DNA of 64,000 nucleotides from Bordetella petrii (GTDB taxonomy: Bacteria; Pseudomonadota; Gammaproteobacteria; Burkholderiales; Burkholderiaceae_B). Shown here piece by piece: positions 1 through 12,547 of the stretch. The position numbers were made by a program, and so were the translations under genes. Numbering within the stretch: the first letter of the stretch is position 1; every line of letters starts with the position of its first letter. The stretch spans positions 372,001 to 436,000 of the forward strand of contig NC_010170.1 of NCBI RefSeq assembly GCF_000067205.1, given 5' to 3'. The notes beneath the pieces were generated by a model. The model searched no databases. It was not told the origin of the DNA and saw only the letters and a program-made list of their open reading frames with translations.

Positions 1-1222
<1,222 letters not shown>

Positions 1223-1235
1223 GGCAATGTCTGGC

Positions 1236-1297
1236 GTAGCGGCGGGCCTCGCGCCCGCCCTACGGTAGGGCGGGGCAAGCCCCGGCCGCATCCCGCC
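1236..1297. repeat. GC-rich overlapping hairpins between atpA and atpG
   Basis: Three inverted repeats are packed into about 60 bases. GTAG/GGCGGGC (1236-1247, one bulged C) pairs with GCCCGCC/CTAC (1253-1263). CCCGCCCTA (1254-1262) pairs with TAGGGCGGG (1266-1274). CGGGGC (1271-1276) pairs with GCCCCG (1279-1284). The first two share bases, so they cannot form together. There is no U-tract, so this is not a standard terminator. It looks like an intergenic REP-type element or an mRNA processing/stability structure inside the operon; the role is inference. Confidence 0.55.
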
Positions 1298-1321
1298 AAG
1301 CCGTTACAACAGGAAAGCGCA

Positions 1322-2227
1322 ATGCCCGGAATCAAGGAAATCCGAACCAAGATCAAGAGCGTGCAAAACACGCGCAAGATCACCAAGGCGATGGAAATGG
1401 TCGCTGCATCCAAAATGCGCAAGGCGCAGGACCGGATGCGCGCGGGTCGTCCGTACGCCACCAAGGTACGCGAAATTGCCGCGCACCTGATGCAGGCCAA
1501 CCCCGAATACAGCCATCCGTACCTGGTCGAACGCGAGATCAAGGCGGTGGGCGTGGTGCTGGTTACCACCGACAAGGGTCTGTGCGGCGGCCTGAACACC
1601 AACATCAGCCGCGTCACGCTGGCCAAGCTGAAAGAATTCGATCAGCGCGGCATCCGCGTGCAGGCGACGGCGTTCGGCAACAAGGGCCTGGGCCTGCTGA
1701 CCCGCATCGGCGCGAACCTGGTCTCGCACGAAGTGCAGCTGGGCGACAAGCCCGACCTCGACCGCCTGCTGGGCGCCATCAAGGTCCAGCTCGACGCCTA
1801 TCTCAGCGGCGAAATCGACGCGTTGTACGTGGCGGCCACCCGCTTCGTCAACACCATGAAGCAAGAGCCGGTGTTCCTGCGCCTGCTGCCGCTTGCCAGC
1901 GGTTTGGACGATCCCTTCCAGACGGGCGCCGAGACCCTGGCCGATGGCGCCGAGGTCAAGTCGAACTACAGCTGGGACTACATCTACGAGCCTGACGCCA
2001 AGAGCGTGATCGACGACCTGTTGCAGCGTTATGTCGAAGGTCTGCTGTACCAGGCCGTGGCCGAGAACATGGCCTCTGAGCAGTCGGCCCGGATGGTCGC
2101 CATGAAGGCGGCATCGGATAACGCCAAGAAGGTCATCGGCGACCTGCAGCTGGTCTACAACAAGACCCGCCAGGCGGCGATCACCAAGGAAATTTCGGAA
2201 ATCGTAGGGGGCGCGGCCGCCGTTTGA
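1322..2227 (+). CDS. atpG: ATP synthase F1 subunit gamma
   Basis: This is the central rotor shaft of the F1 ATPase, coupling proton flow through Fo to catalysis in the beta subunits. The 301-residue product has the family's N-terminal helix (MPGIKEIRTKIKSVQNTRKI) and the matching C-terminal coiled-coil helix with ARMVAMKAASDNAKKVI and the ending KEISEIVGGAAAV. Length is usual for proteobacterial AtpG (about 290). The ATG follows an AGGAAAG ribosome-binding site. It lies about 100 bases after atpA, separated by the GC-rich hairpin cluster, and 43 bases before atpD. Confidence 0.98.
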   Translation: MPGIKEIRTKIKSVQNTRKITKAMEMVAASKMRKAQDRMRAGRPYATKVREIAAHLMQANPEYSHPYLVEREIKAVGVVLVTTDKGLCGGLNTNISRVTLAKLKEFDQRGIRVQATAFGNKGLGLLTRIGANLVSHEVQLGDKPDLDRLLGAIKVQLDAYLSGEIDALYVAATRFVNTMKQEPVFLRLLPLASGLDDPFQTGAETLADGAEVKSNYSWDYIYEPDAKSVIDDLLQRYVEGLLYQAVAENMASEQSARMVAMKAASDNAKKVIGDLQLVYNKTRQAAITKEISEIVGGAAAV

Positions 2228-2270
2228 GCTGCCTGCATCCCGTCAAAAAGCTATCAAGCAAGGAATCGAC

Positions 2271-3671
2271 ATGAGCAACGGAACCATCGTTCAGTGCATC
2301 GGCGCCGTGGTGGATATTCAGTTCCCCCGCGATCAAATGCCCAAGATCTACGAAGCGCTTACCCTGGCCGACGACACCTCGCAGTTCGCCGAAAAGGGCC
2401 TGACGCTGGAAGTGCAGCAGCAGCTGGGCGACGGCGTGGTGCGCACCATCGCGCTGGGCTCCAGCGACGGCCTGCGCCGCGGCATGAAAGTCGTCGGCAC
2501 CGGCGCGCCGATCTCGGTGCCCGTGGGCCACGGCACGCTGGGCCGCATCATGGACGTGCTGGGTCGTCCCATCGACGAAGCCGGCCCCATCGAGTCCGAT
2601 GAAAAGCGCGCCATCCACCAGACCGCTCCCCGTTTCGACGAGCTGTCGCCGTCGGTGGAACTGCTGGAAACCGGCATCAAGGTTATCGACTTGGTCTGCC
2701 CGTTCGCCAAGGGCGGCAAGGTGGGTCTGTTCGGCGGCGCCGGCGTGGGCAAGACCGTCAACATGATGGAACTCATCAACAACATCGCCAAGCAGCACAG
2801 CGGCCTGTCGGTGTTCGCCGGCGTGGGCGAGCGTACCCGTGAAGGCAACGACTTCTACCACGAAATGGAAGAGTCGAAGGTGCTGGACAAGGTCGCCATG
2901 GTGTTCGGCCAGATGAACGAACCCCCGGGCAACCGCCTGCGCGTGGCCCTGACCGGCCTGACCATGGCCGAGAAGTTCCGCGACGAAGGCCGCGACATCC
3001 TGTTCTTCGTCGACAACATCTACCGCTACACCCTGGCCGGTACCGAAGTGTCGGCGCTGTTGGGCCGCATGCCGTCGGCCGTGGGCTACCAGCCGACGCT
3101 GGCCGAAGAAATGGGCGTGCTGCAAGAGCGCATCACCTCCACCAAGACCGGCTCCATCACGTCGATCCAGGCCGTGTACGTGCCCGCCGACGACTTGACC
3201 GACCCGTCGCCCGCCACCACCTTCCAGCATCTGGACTCCACCGTGGTGCTGTCGCGTGACATCGCCGCGCTGGGTATCTACCCGGCCGTGGACCCGCTGG
3301 ATTCCTCCAGCCGCCAGCTCGACCCGCAAGTTGTGGGCGAAGAGCACTACGCGGTGGCCCGTGGCGTGCAGCAAACGCTGCAGCGCTACAAAGAACTGCG
3401 CGACATCATCGCCATTCTGGGCATGGACGAACTGTCGCCCGACGACAAGCAGGCCGTGGCCCGCGCGCGCAAGATCCAGCGCTTCCTGTCGCAGCCGTTC
3501 CACGTGGCCGAAGTGTTCACCGGTTCGCCCGGCAAGTACGTGCCGCTGGCCGAAACCATTCGCGGTTTCAAGATGATCGTCGACGGCGAATGCGACGCGC
3601 TGCCCGAGCAGGCCTTCTACATGGTCGGCACCATCGACGAAGCCTTCGAGAAGGCCAAGAAACTGCAATAA
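2271..3671 (+). CDS. atpD: ATP synthase F1 subunit beta
   Basis: This is the catalytic subunit of F1, which makes ATP from ADP and phosphate. The 466-residue product carries the Walker A motif GGAGVGKT at about residues 155-162, the catalytic glutamate region GVGERTREGND, the Walker B region ILFFVDNIYRYTLAG and the DELSPDD loop of the C-terminal domain. These are very close to the Escherichia coli protein and full length. An AAGGAATCGAC leader precedes the ATG. The long open frame on the opposite strand here is a shadow of codon bias. Confidence 0.99.
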   Translation: MSNGTIVQCIGAVVDIQFPRDQMPKIYEALTLADDTSQFAEKGLTLEVQQQLGDGVVRTIALGSSDGLRRGMKVVGTGAPISVPVGHGTLGRIMDVLGRPIDEAGPIESDEKRAIHQTAPRFDELSPSVELLETGIKVIDLVCPFAKGGKVGLFGGAGVGKTVNMMELINNIAKQHSGLSVFAGVGERTREGNDFYHEMEESKVLDKVAMVFGQMNEPPGNRLRVALTGLTMAEKFRDEGRDILFFVDNIYRYTLAGTEVSALLGRMPSAVGYQPTLAEEMGVLQERITSTKTGSITSIQAVYVPADDLTDPSPATTFQHLDSTVVLSRDIAALGIYPAVDPLDSSSRQLDPQVVGEEHYAVARGVQQTLQRYKELRDIIAILGMDELSPDDKQAVARARKIQRFLSQPFHVAEVFTGSPGKYVPLAETIRGFKMIVDGECDALPEQAFYMVGTIDEAFEKAKKLQ

Positions 3672-3680
3672 GGAGCTCAC

Positions 3681-4106
3681 ATGGCTACCCTGCAAGTGGA
3701 TGTCGTCAGCGCGGAAGAAGCGATCTTCGCCGGTGAGGCGAAGTTCGTGACGCTGCCTGGCGAAGCGGGTGAGCTGGGCATCCTGCCCGGGCACACCCCG
3801 CTGATTTCGCGCATACGCCCCGGTACCGTCAAGATCGTCCGTGCCGATGGAGGCGAGGAAAACATCTTCGTCGCCGGGGGCATTCTGGAAGTGCAGCCGG
3901 GCATGGTCACGGTGCTGGCCGACACGGCCATCCGTGCCGCCGACCTGGACGAAGCCCGTGCCGTGGCAGCGCGCGAAAAGGCCGAAGAGGCCCTGCGCAA
4001 TGCCAAGGACAAGGCCGACATCGCGGTCGTCGAAGCCGAGCTGGCCATGCTGGCCGCGCAGGCCGTGGCGGCTCGCAAGCTGCGCCAGACGCGCAACACG
4101 CATTAA
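3681..4106 (+). CDS. atpC: ATP synthase F1 subunit epsilon
   Basis: Epsilon is the small regulatory rotor subunit that binds gamma and inhibits ATP hydrolysis. The 141-residue product has the N-terminal beta-sandwich (MATLQVDVVSAEEAIFAGEA, LPGEAGELGILPGHTPLIS) and a C-terminal Ala/Glu-rich two-helix hairpin. It starts nine bases after the atpD stop with an AAGGAG site, and a strong terminator follows, making it the last gene of the atp operon. Confidence 0.98.
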   Translation: MATLQVDVVSAEEAIFAGEAKFVTLPGEAGELGILPGHTPLISRIRPGTVKIVRADGGEENIFVAGGILEVQPGMVTVLADTAIRAADLDEARAVAAREKAEEALRNAKDKADIAVVEAELAMLAAQAVAARKLRQTRNTH

Positions 4107-4152
4107 GGCAACACCGGCCAGCCGCGTACCGCGCGGCGAGGCCCTGGCAAAG

Positions 4153-4178
4153 AAGGCGGCCCTGGGGCCGCCTTTTTT
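4153..4178 (+). terminator. Rho-independent terminator of the atp operon
   Basis: A nine-base-pair stem AAGGCGGCC / GGCCGCCTT with a CTGG loop is followed directly by a run of six T. It lies about 45 bases after the atpC stop codon. Confidence 0.9.
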
Positions 4179-4419
4179 GTTGCCTGCACGCCCGCGCCTG
4201 CGGAGAGCGCTGGCCGGACCGGGTTGCGGCGGGGCCGCCAGCGGCAGTGCGGGGTGGCCGCCGCCAAGCGTCGCGTATTTTTGCGAGCGCCTAAAGGGCA
4301 CTATGTCAATCGTTTCAAACGGGCTTTACGTATAACCCGCAATGTGGCAACTGCGAATATCGCCGTGCTGCCTCGACGCGTACGCTTGCATTTCTTGCGT
4401 ATGTTTCAAGGAGCCTGTC

Positions 4420-5208
4420 TTGCGTGAAACACTCGATTGCGCCGTATTAATGACGCCTGGCCATGAGGCCTGGGTGCAAGACTGGGCCGGTCGTCAAAAT
4501 GACCAGCAAGGTCGATTGCGGTTGTATCCCCAGGCATTGTCCGAACTGGCGCCAGGTGCGCCCGACACCCGCCTGTTGGCGCGCGCCCGGTTGGCCTTGC
4601 GGCGGTTCGACGGCTGCCTGGTGCCGGTGGCGCCAGCATCGCTGTCGTGGGTGCGCACCGTGCTGGCCAATGCCGGCAGCGAACCGCGCACGCCCCTGGT
4701 GGCGCTGGTGTTCGACATTACCGCGCCCGCCATTCTCGATCTGCTGGCGCTGGGCGTGGCCGATTTCATCCGCGCCCCGGCCTGTCCCGACGAACTGCGG
4801 GCCCGACTGCTGCGCCTGCGGCGCACCGCGCGGTCAGCGGCCGCGCCCGCGCCCTCGGGCACGCAAGGCGGCGCGGCGGGCGCGCTCTATGCCTTGCGCG
4901 AACCCGTGGCGCTTTATGGCGCCCGCACCGGCACGCGCCGGGCCGCCACGCGGGCTCGCCTGGAATCCGCCCTGGCTGCCTTGCACGCCCAAGAGGCCGC
5001 CCAGGCCGACGAACCCTTCCGCCAGGCCAAGGCGCGCGTGGTCGAAGGCTTCGAACGCGAATACCTGCGCCGTGCGCTGTCGCGCCATGCGGGCAACGTG
5101 GCCCAGGCGGCCAGGGCGGCCAGCAAGCACCGGCGCGCGTTCTGGGCCTTGATGCGCAAGCATCGCATCGACGCGGCGCCGTATCGCAGCGCCGCCGACT
5201 CTTCCTAG
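4420..5208 (+). CDS. Fis-type helix-turn-helix transcriptional regulator with degenerate receiver-like domain
   Basis: The 262-residue protein has an N-terminal region resembling a receiver fold (PLVALVFDITAPAILDLLALGVADFIRAP, reminiscent of the alpha4-beta5 part of response regulators) but with no clear phosphoacceptor motif, and a C-terminal Fis-type helix-turn-helix (YLRRALSRHAGNVAQAARAASKHRRAF). It is probably a DNA-binding regulator. I chose the TTG at 4420 because AAGGAG lies six bases upstream (4408-4413); an in-frame ATG at 4342 has no ribosome-binding site and would add a Cys-rich, implausible leader. It stands between the atp terminator and a convergent catalase gene. Targets are unknown. 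Confidence 0.8.
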   Translation: MRETLDCAVLMTPGHEAWVQDWAGRQNDQQGRLRLYPQALSELAPGAPDTRLLARARLALRRFDGCLVPVAPASLSWVRTVLANAGSEPRTPLVALVFDITAPAILDLLALGVADFIRAPACPDELRARLLRLRRTARSAAAPAPSGTQGGAAGALYALREPVALYGARTGTRRAATRARLESALAALHAQEAAQADEPFRQAKARVVEGFEREYLRRALSRHAGNVAQAARAASKHRRAFWALMRKHRIDAAPYRSAADSS

Positions 5209-5254
5209 GGCCTGCCGAAACCGGCCGGCGCCGGGCAACGCGAGGGCGTGTCGC

Positions 5255-6751
5255 CTAGGCTTCGCTCATGCCGGCCGCGGGTTCGGGGGCCTGCCCCTTG
5301 CGCACCTTTTCTTCGATACGCTTGCCTACATCGGCGTCGATGTTCTTCCAGTACTCGAAGGCACGCTCCAGCACCGGGCTGCGTACGCCACCCAGCAGGC
5401 TGCCCGCCACGGTTTCGACCAGGCGCTCGCGTTGCGCATCGTCGAACACCTTGCGTACCAGGGTGCCGGCCTGGCCGAAGTCATCATCTTCGGCACGCAG
5501 CGTATAGGCGCTGCGCACCATCTCGCCGTCGGCTTCCCAGCCATCGTCCACCTTGCCGGACGGGTCCGACCACGGCCGCCCCCCCGAGTTGGGCGCATAC
5601 ACAGGTTGATTGCCGCTGTGCTCGTAGGCCATTTGGCCATCGAACATATACGTGTTGGTGGGTACCTTGGGCTTGTTGACCGGCAATTGATGAAAGTTGG
5701 CGCCTATGCGGTTGCGTTGCGCATCGTTGTAGGCAAATGCGCGGCCCAGCAGCATTTTGTCGGGGGAAAGTCCGATGCCGGGCACCGTGTTGCCGGGCGA
5801 GAACGCCGCCTGTTCGATCTGGGCGAAAAAGTTCTCGGGGTTGCGGTTCAGCGTCATGGTGCCCACTTCGACCAGCGGGTAATCCTTGTGGGACCAGGTC
5901 TTGGTGAGGTCGAACGGGTTGATGCGGTACGTCTTGGCGTCTTCGTACGGCATGATCTGCACCGACAGCGTCCATACGGGGTAATCGCCCCGGGCGATGG
6001 CATCGAACAGGTCGCGGCGGTGGAAGTCGGCGTCGCTGCCCGCCATGTTCTTGGCCTGTTCATTATTAAAGAACTGCATGCCCTGCCGGGTGTGAAAGTG
6101 ATACTTCACCCAAAAACGGTCGCCCTGGGCATTTACCCACATGTAGGTATGCGAGCCGTAGCCGTTCATGTGGCGCCAGGTGCGCGGCAGGCCGCGATCG
6201 CCCATGACGTAGGTCACCTGATGGGCCGATTCGGGGTTGCTGGTCCAGAAGTCCCACTGCATGTGGTTGTCGCGCAGGCCGGAATCGGGCAGGCGTTTCT
6301 GGCTGCGGATGAAGTGTGGAAACTTCATCGGATCGCGCACAAAAAAGACGGGCGTGTTGTTGCCGACCAGATCGTAGTTGCCCTCGTCGGTATAGAACTT
6401 GAGCGAAAAACCGCGCACGTCGCGCCAGGTGTCGGGGCTGCCGGCTTCGCCGGCCACCGTCGAGAAACGCGCCAGCATTTCGGTTTTACAGCCTTTCTGG
6501 AACAGCGCGGCCCTGGTGTAGGCCGAGACATCAGCCGTGGTCTCGAAGACCCCGAACGCGCCCGCGCCCTTGGCGTGCGGCTGGCGCTCGGGCACTTTCT
6601 CGCGGTTGAAGTGCGCCATTTGCTCCAGGAAATGGACATCGTGCAGCAGAATGGGTCCATTGGCGCCGATCGTCAGCGAATGGCGGTCGCTGGGCGAGGG
6701 GGCTCCAGCCCCGGTGGTGGACGGCGGGGTGGCGGGTTTCTTCGTGGTCAT
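5255..6751 (-). CDS. katA: Monofunctional heme catalase (small subunit)
   Basis: Converts hydrogen peroxide to water and oxygen in the cytoplasm. The 498-residue product has the active-site histidine region ERQPHAKGAGAFG (His at about residue 59), the distal Asn segment LVGNNTPVFFVRDP, and the proximal heme-ligand segment GRAFAYNDAQRNRIG with the tyrosine. Length fits clade-3 small-subunit catalases. The start at 6751 has CAAAGGAG just upstream; the frame is open to 6808 but that extension lacks a ribosome-binding site. It is transcribed away from hemE. A perfect 13-bp palindrome lies 35 bases upstream of the start. Confidence 0.96.
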   Translation of the reverse strand: MTTKKPATPPSTTGAGAPSPSDRHSLTIGANGPILLHDVHFLEQMAHFNREKVPERQPHAKGAGAFGVFETTADVSAYTRAALFQKGCKTEMLARFSTVAGEAGSPDTWRDVRGFSLKFYTDEGNYDLVGNNTPVFFVRDPMKFPHFIRSQKRLPDSGLRDNHMQWDFWTSNPESAHQVTYVMGDRGLPRTWRHMNGYGSHTYMWVNAQGDRFWVKYHFHTRQGMQFFNNEQAKNMAGSDADFHRRDLFDAIARGDYPVWTLSVQIMPYEDAKTYRINPFDLTKTWSHKDYPLVEVGTMTLNRNPENFFAQIEQAAFSPGNTVPGIGLSPDKMLLGRAFAYNDAQRNRIGANFHQLPVNKPKVPTNTYMFDGQMAYEHSGNQPVYAPNSGGRPWSDPSGKVDDGWEADGEMVRSAYTLRAEDDDFGQAGTLVRKVFDDAQRERLVETVAGSLLGGVRSPVLERAFEYWKNIDADVGKRIEEKVRKGQAPEPAAGMSEA

Positions 6752-6785
6752 GGCGGCTCCTTTGGGCAACAGCGGGCGGGCGAAA

Positions 6786-6798
6786 ATCGTTAAACGAT
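6786..6798. promoter_or_regulatory. 13-bp palindrome in the katA/hemE divergent spacer
   Basis: ATCGTT-A-AACGAT is a perfect inverted repeat 35 bases upstream of the katA start codon. Catalase genes are commonly under peroxide-responsive regulators such as OxyR, but this is not a clean OxyR tetranucleotide array, so the binding protein is unassigned. Confidence 0.4.
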
Positions 6799-6981
6799 GG
6801 TCTCGCACCAGTCCAATTTACACCCCTATGGTGGCGGCGGACGGCGGCGCGCATGAGAATGGTCATGGAAACGGAAGATGCCGCGACGGCGCCGGCGAGG
6901 GCGCGGGGCGGCTTGCGGCCGCCCATCGTTGATGGAGCGCTCGAAGGTTAAAATCACGGCTTCCGTTATTGAAGGATAGTC

Positions 6982-8058
6982 GTGTCCGCTGCCGCCTTGA
7001 AGAACGACGTGTTCCTGCGCGCCCTGTTGCGCCAGCCCGTCCCTTATACCCCCATCTGGCTGATGCGCCAGGCGGGACGTTATCTGCCCGAATACAACGC
7101 CACGCGCGCGCGCGCCGGCTCGTTCATGGGGCTGGCGCAAAACCCCGACTACGCCGCCGAAGTCACGCTGCAGCCGCTGGCGCGCTACGACCTGGATGCG
7201 GCGATCCTGTTTTCCGACATTCTGACCGTGCCGCACGCCATGGGCCTGGGGCTGGATTTCGCGCCTGGCGAGGGTCCGCGCTTTGCGCGGCCGTTGCGCA
7301 CCGAAGACGACGTGGCCCGCCTGGCGGTGCCCGACATGGAATCGTTGCGCTACGTCTTTGACGCCGTGGCCGTCATCCGCCGCGAGCTCGACGGCAAGGT
7401 GCCGCTCATCGGTTTTGCCGGCAGCCCCTGGACCATTGCCTGCTACATGGTCGAAGGCCGCGGCAGCGACGACTACCGGCTTATCAAAACCATGCTGTAT
7501 GCGCGCCCCGATCTGCTGCACCGCATCCTCGAGGTCAACGCGCAGGCCACGCTGCAATACTTGAACGCGCAAATACAGGCGGGCGCCCAGGCGGTCATGC
7601 TGTTCGACAGCTGGGGCGGCGTATTGGCAGATGGCTTGTTCCAGCAGTTTTCCCTGGCCTACACGCGCAAGGTGGTGGCCGGCCTGATCCGCGAACACCA
7701 GGGCCGGCGCGTGCCCGCCATTGTGTTCACCAAGGGTGGCGGCCAATGGCTTGAAGCCATCGCCGCCTGCGGCTGCGATGCCATCGGCCTGGACTGGACG
7801 GTGAATCTGGGCCAGGCCCGGCAGCGCACCGGCGACGCCGTGGCCTTGCAGGGCAACCTCGACCCCATGACGCTGTTCGGCGGCAGCGAGGCCATACGCG
7901 CCGAGGCGCGCCGTACGCTGGATGCCTTCGGTCCGGTGGGCACGGGCGGCCACGTGTTCAACCTGGGGCATGGTATTTCGCAATACACCCCCCCCGAAGC
8001 GGTGGCGGAGCTGGTCGACGAAGTGCACACATACAGCCGCGCCTTGCACGCCAAGTAA
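6982..8058 (+). CDS. hemE: Uroporphyrinogen decarboxylase
   Basis: Removes four carboxyl groups from uroporphyrinogen III to give coproporphyrinogen III in heme biosynthesis. The 358-residue protein has the signature segments PIWLMRQAGRYLPEY near the N-terminus, ILFSDILTVPHAMGLG, GFAGSPWTIACYMVEG and LGHGISQYTPPE near the end, and is of normal family length. It starts with GTG at 6982, preceded by GAAGGA. It is divergent from the catalase gene, which consumes heme, although no shared regulation can be read from the sequence. Confidence 0.97.
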   Translation: MSAAALKNDVFLRALLRQPVPYTPIWLMRQAGRYLPEYNATRARAGSFMGLAQNPDYAAEVTLQPLARYDLDAAILFSDILTVPHAMGLGLDFAPGEGPRFARPLRTEDDVARLAVPDMESLRYVFDAVAVIRRELDGKVPLIGFAGSPWTIACYMVEGRGSDDYRLIKTMLYARPDLLHRILEVNAQATLQYLNAQIQAGAQAVMLFDSWGGVLADGLFQQFSLAYTRKVVAGLIREHQGRRVPAIVFTKGGGQWLEAIAACGCDAIGLDWTVNLGQARQRTGDAVALQGNLDPMTLFGGSEAIRAEARRTLDAFGPVGTGGHVFNLGHGISQYTPPEAVAELVDEVHTYSRALHAK

Positions 8059-8405
8059 GTGGCCGCTTACGCGCTTAAAGCCGCTGCCAGCACGTTCCTC
8101 GTTGACACTTGTGCACAGCAACGAGGCAACTCGGGATAACCCCCAATAGCTGGCAGCGATTCTGGAAAAAGTTTATAAGTGTATGAATATAAAAAGAAAA
8201 TAATCGTGTTGTGGCGTGCCAGGCTATGCTGTTGCACGATTCATATTGACATGATGCAAGGTTGTTGGCTGTTTTTCCCCAAAGTTATCCACAGGCTGTT
8301 GTGAATTCTGCGTTTCACTCCAGCCTGACAATCTGTTAGCTGCAAAACCAAGAATTCACTTTAACTTGCAAATATCCGTGGTCGTGCTCTCTGTTTTCGT
8401 TTCCC
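8059..8405. other. AT-rich intergenic region between hemE and priA with DnaA-box-like sites
   Basis: This 347-base gap has no plausible gene. It is markedly AT-rich from about 8160 to 8400. It holds a perfect DnaA-box consensus TTATCCACA at 8285-8293 and a one-mismatch version TTGTGCACA at 8109-8117. TTGACA hexamers lie at 8102 and 8246 without convincing -10 partners. It is presumably the priA promoter region; whether it has a replication-linked function is open. Confidence 0.5.
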
Positions 8406-10487
8406 ATGCCTGAGGCGCCCGACGGCGACGGTTCGCACGCGAACGCCTGGGTGCGCGTGGCGCTCGACGTGCCGCTGGCCGGCCTGTTCGACTACCGCGC
8501 TCAAGGTGCGGTGCCCGCGGGCACGCGCGTGATCGTGCCGTTCGGCCGGCGCAAGCTGGTGGGCGTGGTGGTCGACAACCCCGCGCAGCCATCGGTCGAT
8601 GCCGCGCAGGTGCGCGACGTCGAGCATGTGCTGCAAGACCTGCCGCCTTTGCCGGCCGACTGGCTGCGCCTGGCGCGCTTCGCGGCCGACTACTACCAGC
8701 GGCCGCTGGGCGAAGTCATGCTGCCGGCCATGCCGCCGCCGTTGCGCAAGCCGTCGGCTTATCTGGGAAAGCGGTCGGGGCAGGGGCCGGTGGCGCGGCA
8801 GGATGCGCGCAAAGCCCGGCCCGCGGCTGCGCCCACACCCCCCGACCAGGCCCCAGAACTCAACGCCGACCAGCAAGCGGCGGTCGAGGCCGTGGCGGCC
8901 CTGGCAGGTTTCAAGCCGGTGCTGCTGCATGGGGTCACCGGCAGCGGCAAGACCGAGGTCTACCTGCGCGCCGCGCAGCGCGTGCTGGCGGCGGGGCGCC
9001 AGGTGCTGTTGCTGGTGCCCGAGATCAACCTGACGCCACAGCTCGAAGGCGCGTTGCGCGCCCGCCTGGAATCGGTGCTGGGCGCCGAGGGCCTGGCCGT
9101 CATGCACAGCGGGCTGTCCGATGGCGAGCGGTTGCAGGCATGGGTGCGCGCGCAGCGCGGCCAGGCGCGCATGCTGCTGGGCACGCGCATGGCCATCTTC
9201 GCGCCGCTGTCCGAGCTGGGCCTGATCATCATCGACGAAGAACACGACGCTTCGTACAAGCAGCAAGACGGCCTGCGCTATTCGGCGCGCGACCTGGCGG
9301 TGTGGCGCGCGCGCGACCTGGATATTCCGGTGGTGCTGGGCTCGGCCACGCCATCGCTGGAAAGCTGGCACCATGCCTTGCGCGGGCACTACCTGCGGCT
9401 GGGGCTGCCGGGCCGCGCGCGGGCCAGCAGCCTGCCGACGGTGCGGCTTATCGATACGCGACGCCTGGCCATGCGCCAGGGCATGTCGCCGCAACTGACC
9501 GATGCCATCGGCCAGCGGCTGGAGCGCGGCGAGCAGTCGCTGGTGTTCCTGAACCGCCGCGGTTACGCGCCGGTGCTGCATTGCGCGTCGTGCGCGTGGG
9601 TCAGCCACTGCCCGCGGTGTTCGGCCTTCACGGTGCTGCATCGGGCCGCCGGACGCGGCCATCGGCTGCACTGCCACCATTGCGGCTACCAGGCGCCGGT
9701 GCCGCGCGCCTGCCCCGAATGCGGCGACCAGGACCTGGAGCCCATGGGCCGAGGCACGCAGCGCGTCGAAGAGCACCTGGCCGAGCTGTTTCCCCAGGCG
9801 CGCATCTCGCGCATCGATGCCGACAGCACGCGCCTGAAGGGCAGCGCGCAAACCTTGTTCGCGGCCGTGCACGCAGGCGAGGTCGACATCCTGGTCGGCA
9901 CCCAGATGGTGGCCAAGGGGCACGATTTCGCGCGCCTGGGCCTGGTGGGCGTGCTTAACGCCGACTCGATGCTGTTCGCGCACGATTTCCGCGCGCCCGA
10001 ACGCCTGTTCGCCCAGCTGATGCAGGTGGCGGGCCGGGCCGGGCGCCATAACGGCGGCGGCGAGGTGCTGATCCAGACCGGCTACCCTGAACAGCCTGTC
10101 TACCAGGCTTTGCTGCGCCACGATTACGCGGGCTTCGCCCGCCATGCGCTCGAAGAGCGTGAAACCACCGGCTTGCCGCCGTTCGCCTACCAGGCGCTGC
10201 TGACTGCCGAGGCGCGCGAACTGGCCCAGGCGCTGGCGTTCCTGCAGCAGGCGCGCGCGCTGGCGGCCGACAGCGATTTTCCCGGCATCGCCGCGCTGAC
10301 GCTGTACGACCCCGTGCCGTTGCGCGTGGTGCGCGTGGCCAATATCGAGCGCGCGCAGCTGCTGCTGGAAAGCGCCAGCCGGCCCGCGCTGCAGGCGTTC
10401 CTGGCCGCATGGTCGGCATATCTGCCCGCGATGGCGGCCGAGGCGCGCGTGCGCTGGCAGCTGGAAGTCGACCCCCTCGAAATCTGA
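8406..10487 (+). CDS. priA: Primosomal protein N' (replication restart helicase PriA)
   Basis: A superfamily 2 helicase that recognises stalled forks and reloads the replicative helicase. The 693-residue product has an N-terminal 3'-DNA-binding domain (VRVALDVPLAGLFDYRA), Walker A GVTGSGKTEVY near residue 178, the DEEH box (IIIDEEHDASYKQQDG) near residue 277, and the zinc-binding cysteine cluster between residues 393 and 442 (CASCAWVSHCPRC, CHHCGY, CPECG). Eight cysteines are visible, as expected for two zinc sites. The stop codon lies three bases before the rep start, implying co-transcription of two replication-restart helicases. Confidence 0.97.
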   Translation: MPEAPDGDGSHANAWVRVALDVPLAGLFDYRAQGAVPAGTRVIVPFGRRKLVGVVVDNPAQPSVDAAQVRDVEHVLQDLPPLPADWLRLARFAADYYQRPLGEVMLPAMPPPLRKPSAYLGKRSGQGPVARQDARKARPAAAPTPPDQAPELNADQQAAVEAVAALAGFKPVLLHGVTGSGKTEVYLRAAQRVLAAGRQVLLLVPEINLTPQLEGALRARLESVLGAEGLAVMHSGLSDGERLQAWVRAQRGQARMLLGTRMAIFAPLSELGLIIIDEEHDASYKQQDGLRYSARDLAVWRARDLDIPVVLGSATPSLESWHHALRGHYLRLGLPGRARASSLPTVRLIDTRRLAMRQGMSPQLTDAIGQRLERGEQSLVFLNRRGYAPVLHCASCAWVSHCPRCSAFTVLHRAAGRGHRLHCHHCGYQAPVPRACPECGDQDLEPMGRGTQRVEEHLAELFPQARISRIDADSTRLKGSAQTLFAAVHAGEVDILVGTQMVAKGHDFARLGLVGVLNADSMLFAHDFRAPERLFAQLMQVAGRAGRHNGGGEVLIQTGYPEQPVYQALLRHDYAGFARHALEERETTGLPPFAYQALLTAEARELAQALAFLQQARALAADSDFPGIAALTLYDPVPLRVVRVANIERAQLLLESASRPALQAFLAAWSAYLPAMAAEARVRWQLEVDPLEI

Positions 10488-10489
10488 TC

Positions 10490-12547
<2,058 letters not shown>

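Noticed and set aside
2181..4301. 706-codon minus-strand open frame opposite atpD and atpC
   Set aside because: It is His/Gly/Arg-rich antisense translation of a strongly conserved plus-strand gene, a common artefact in GC-rich DNA.
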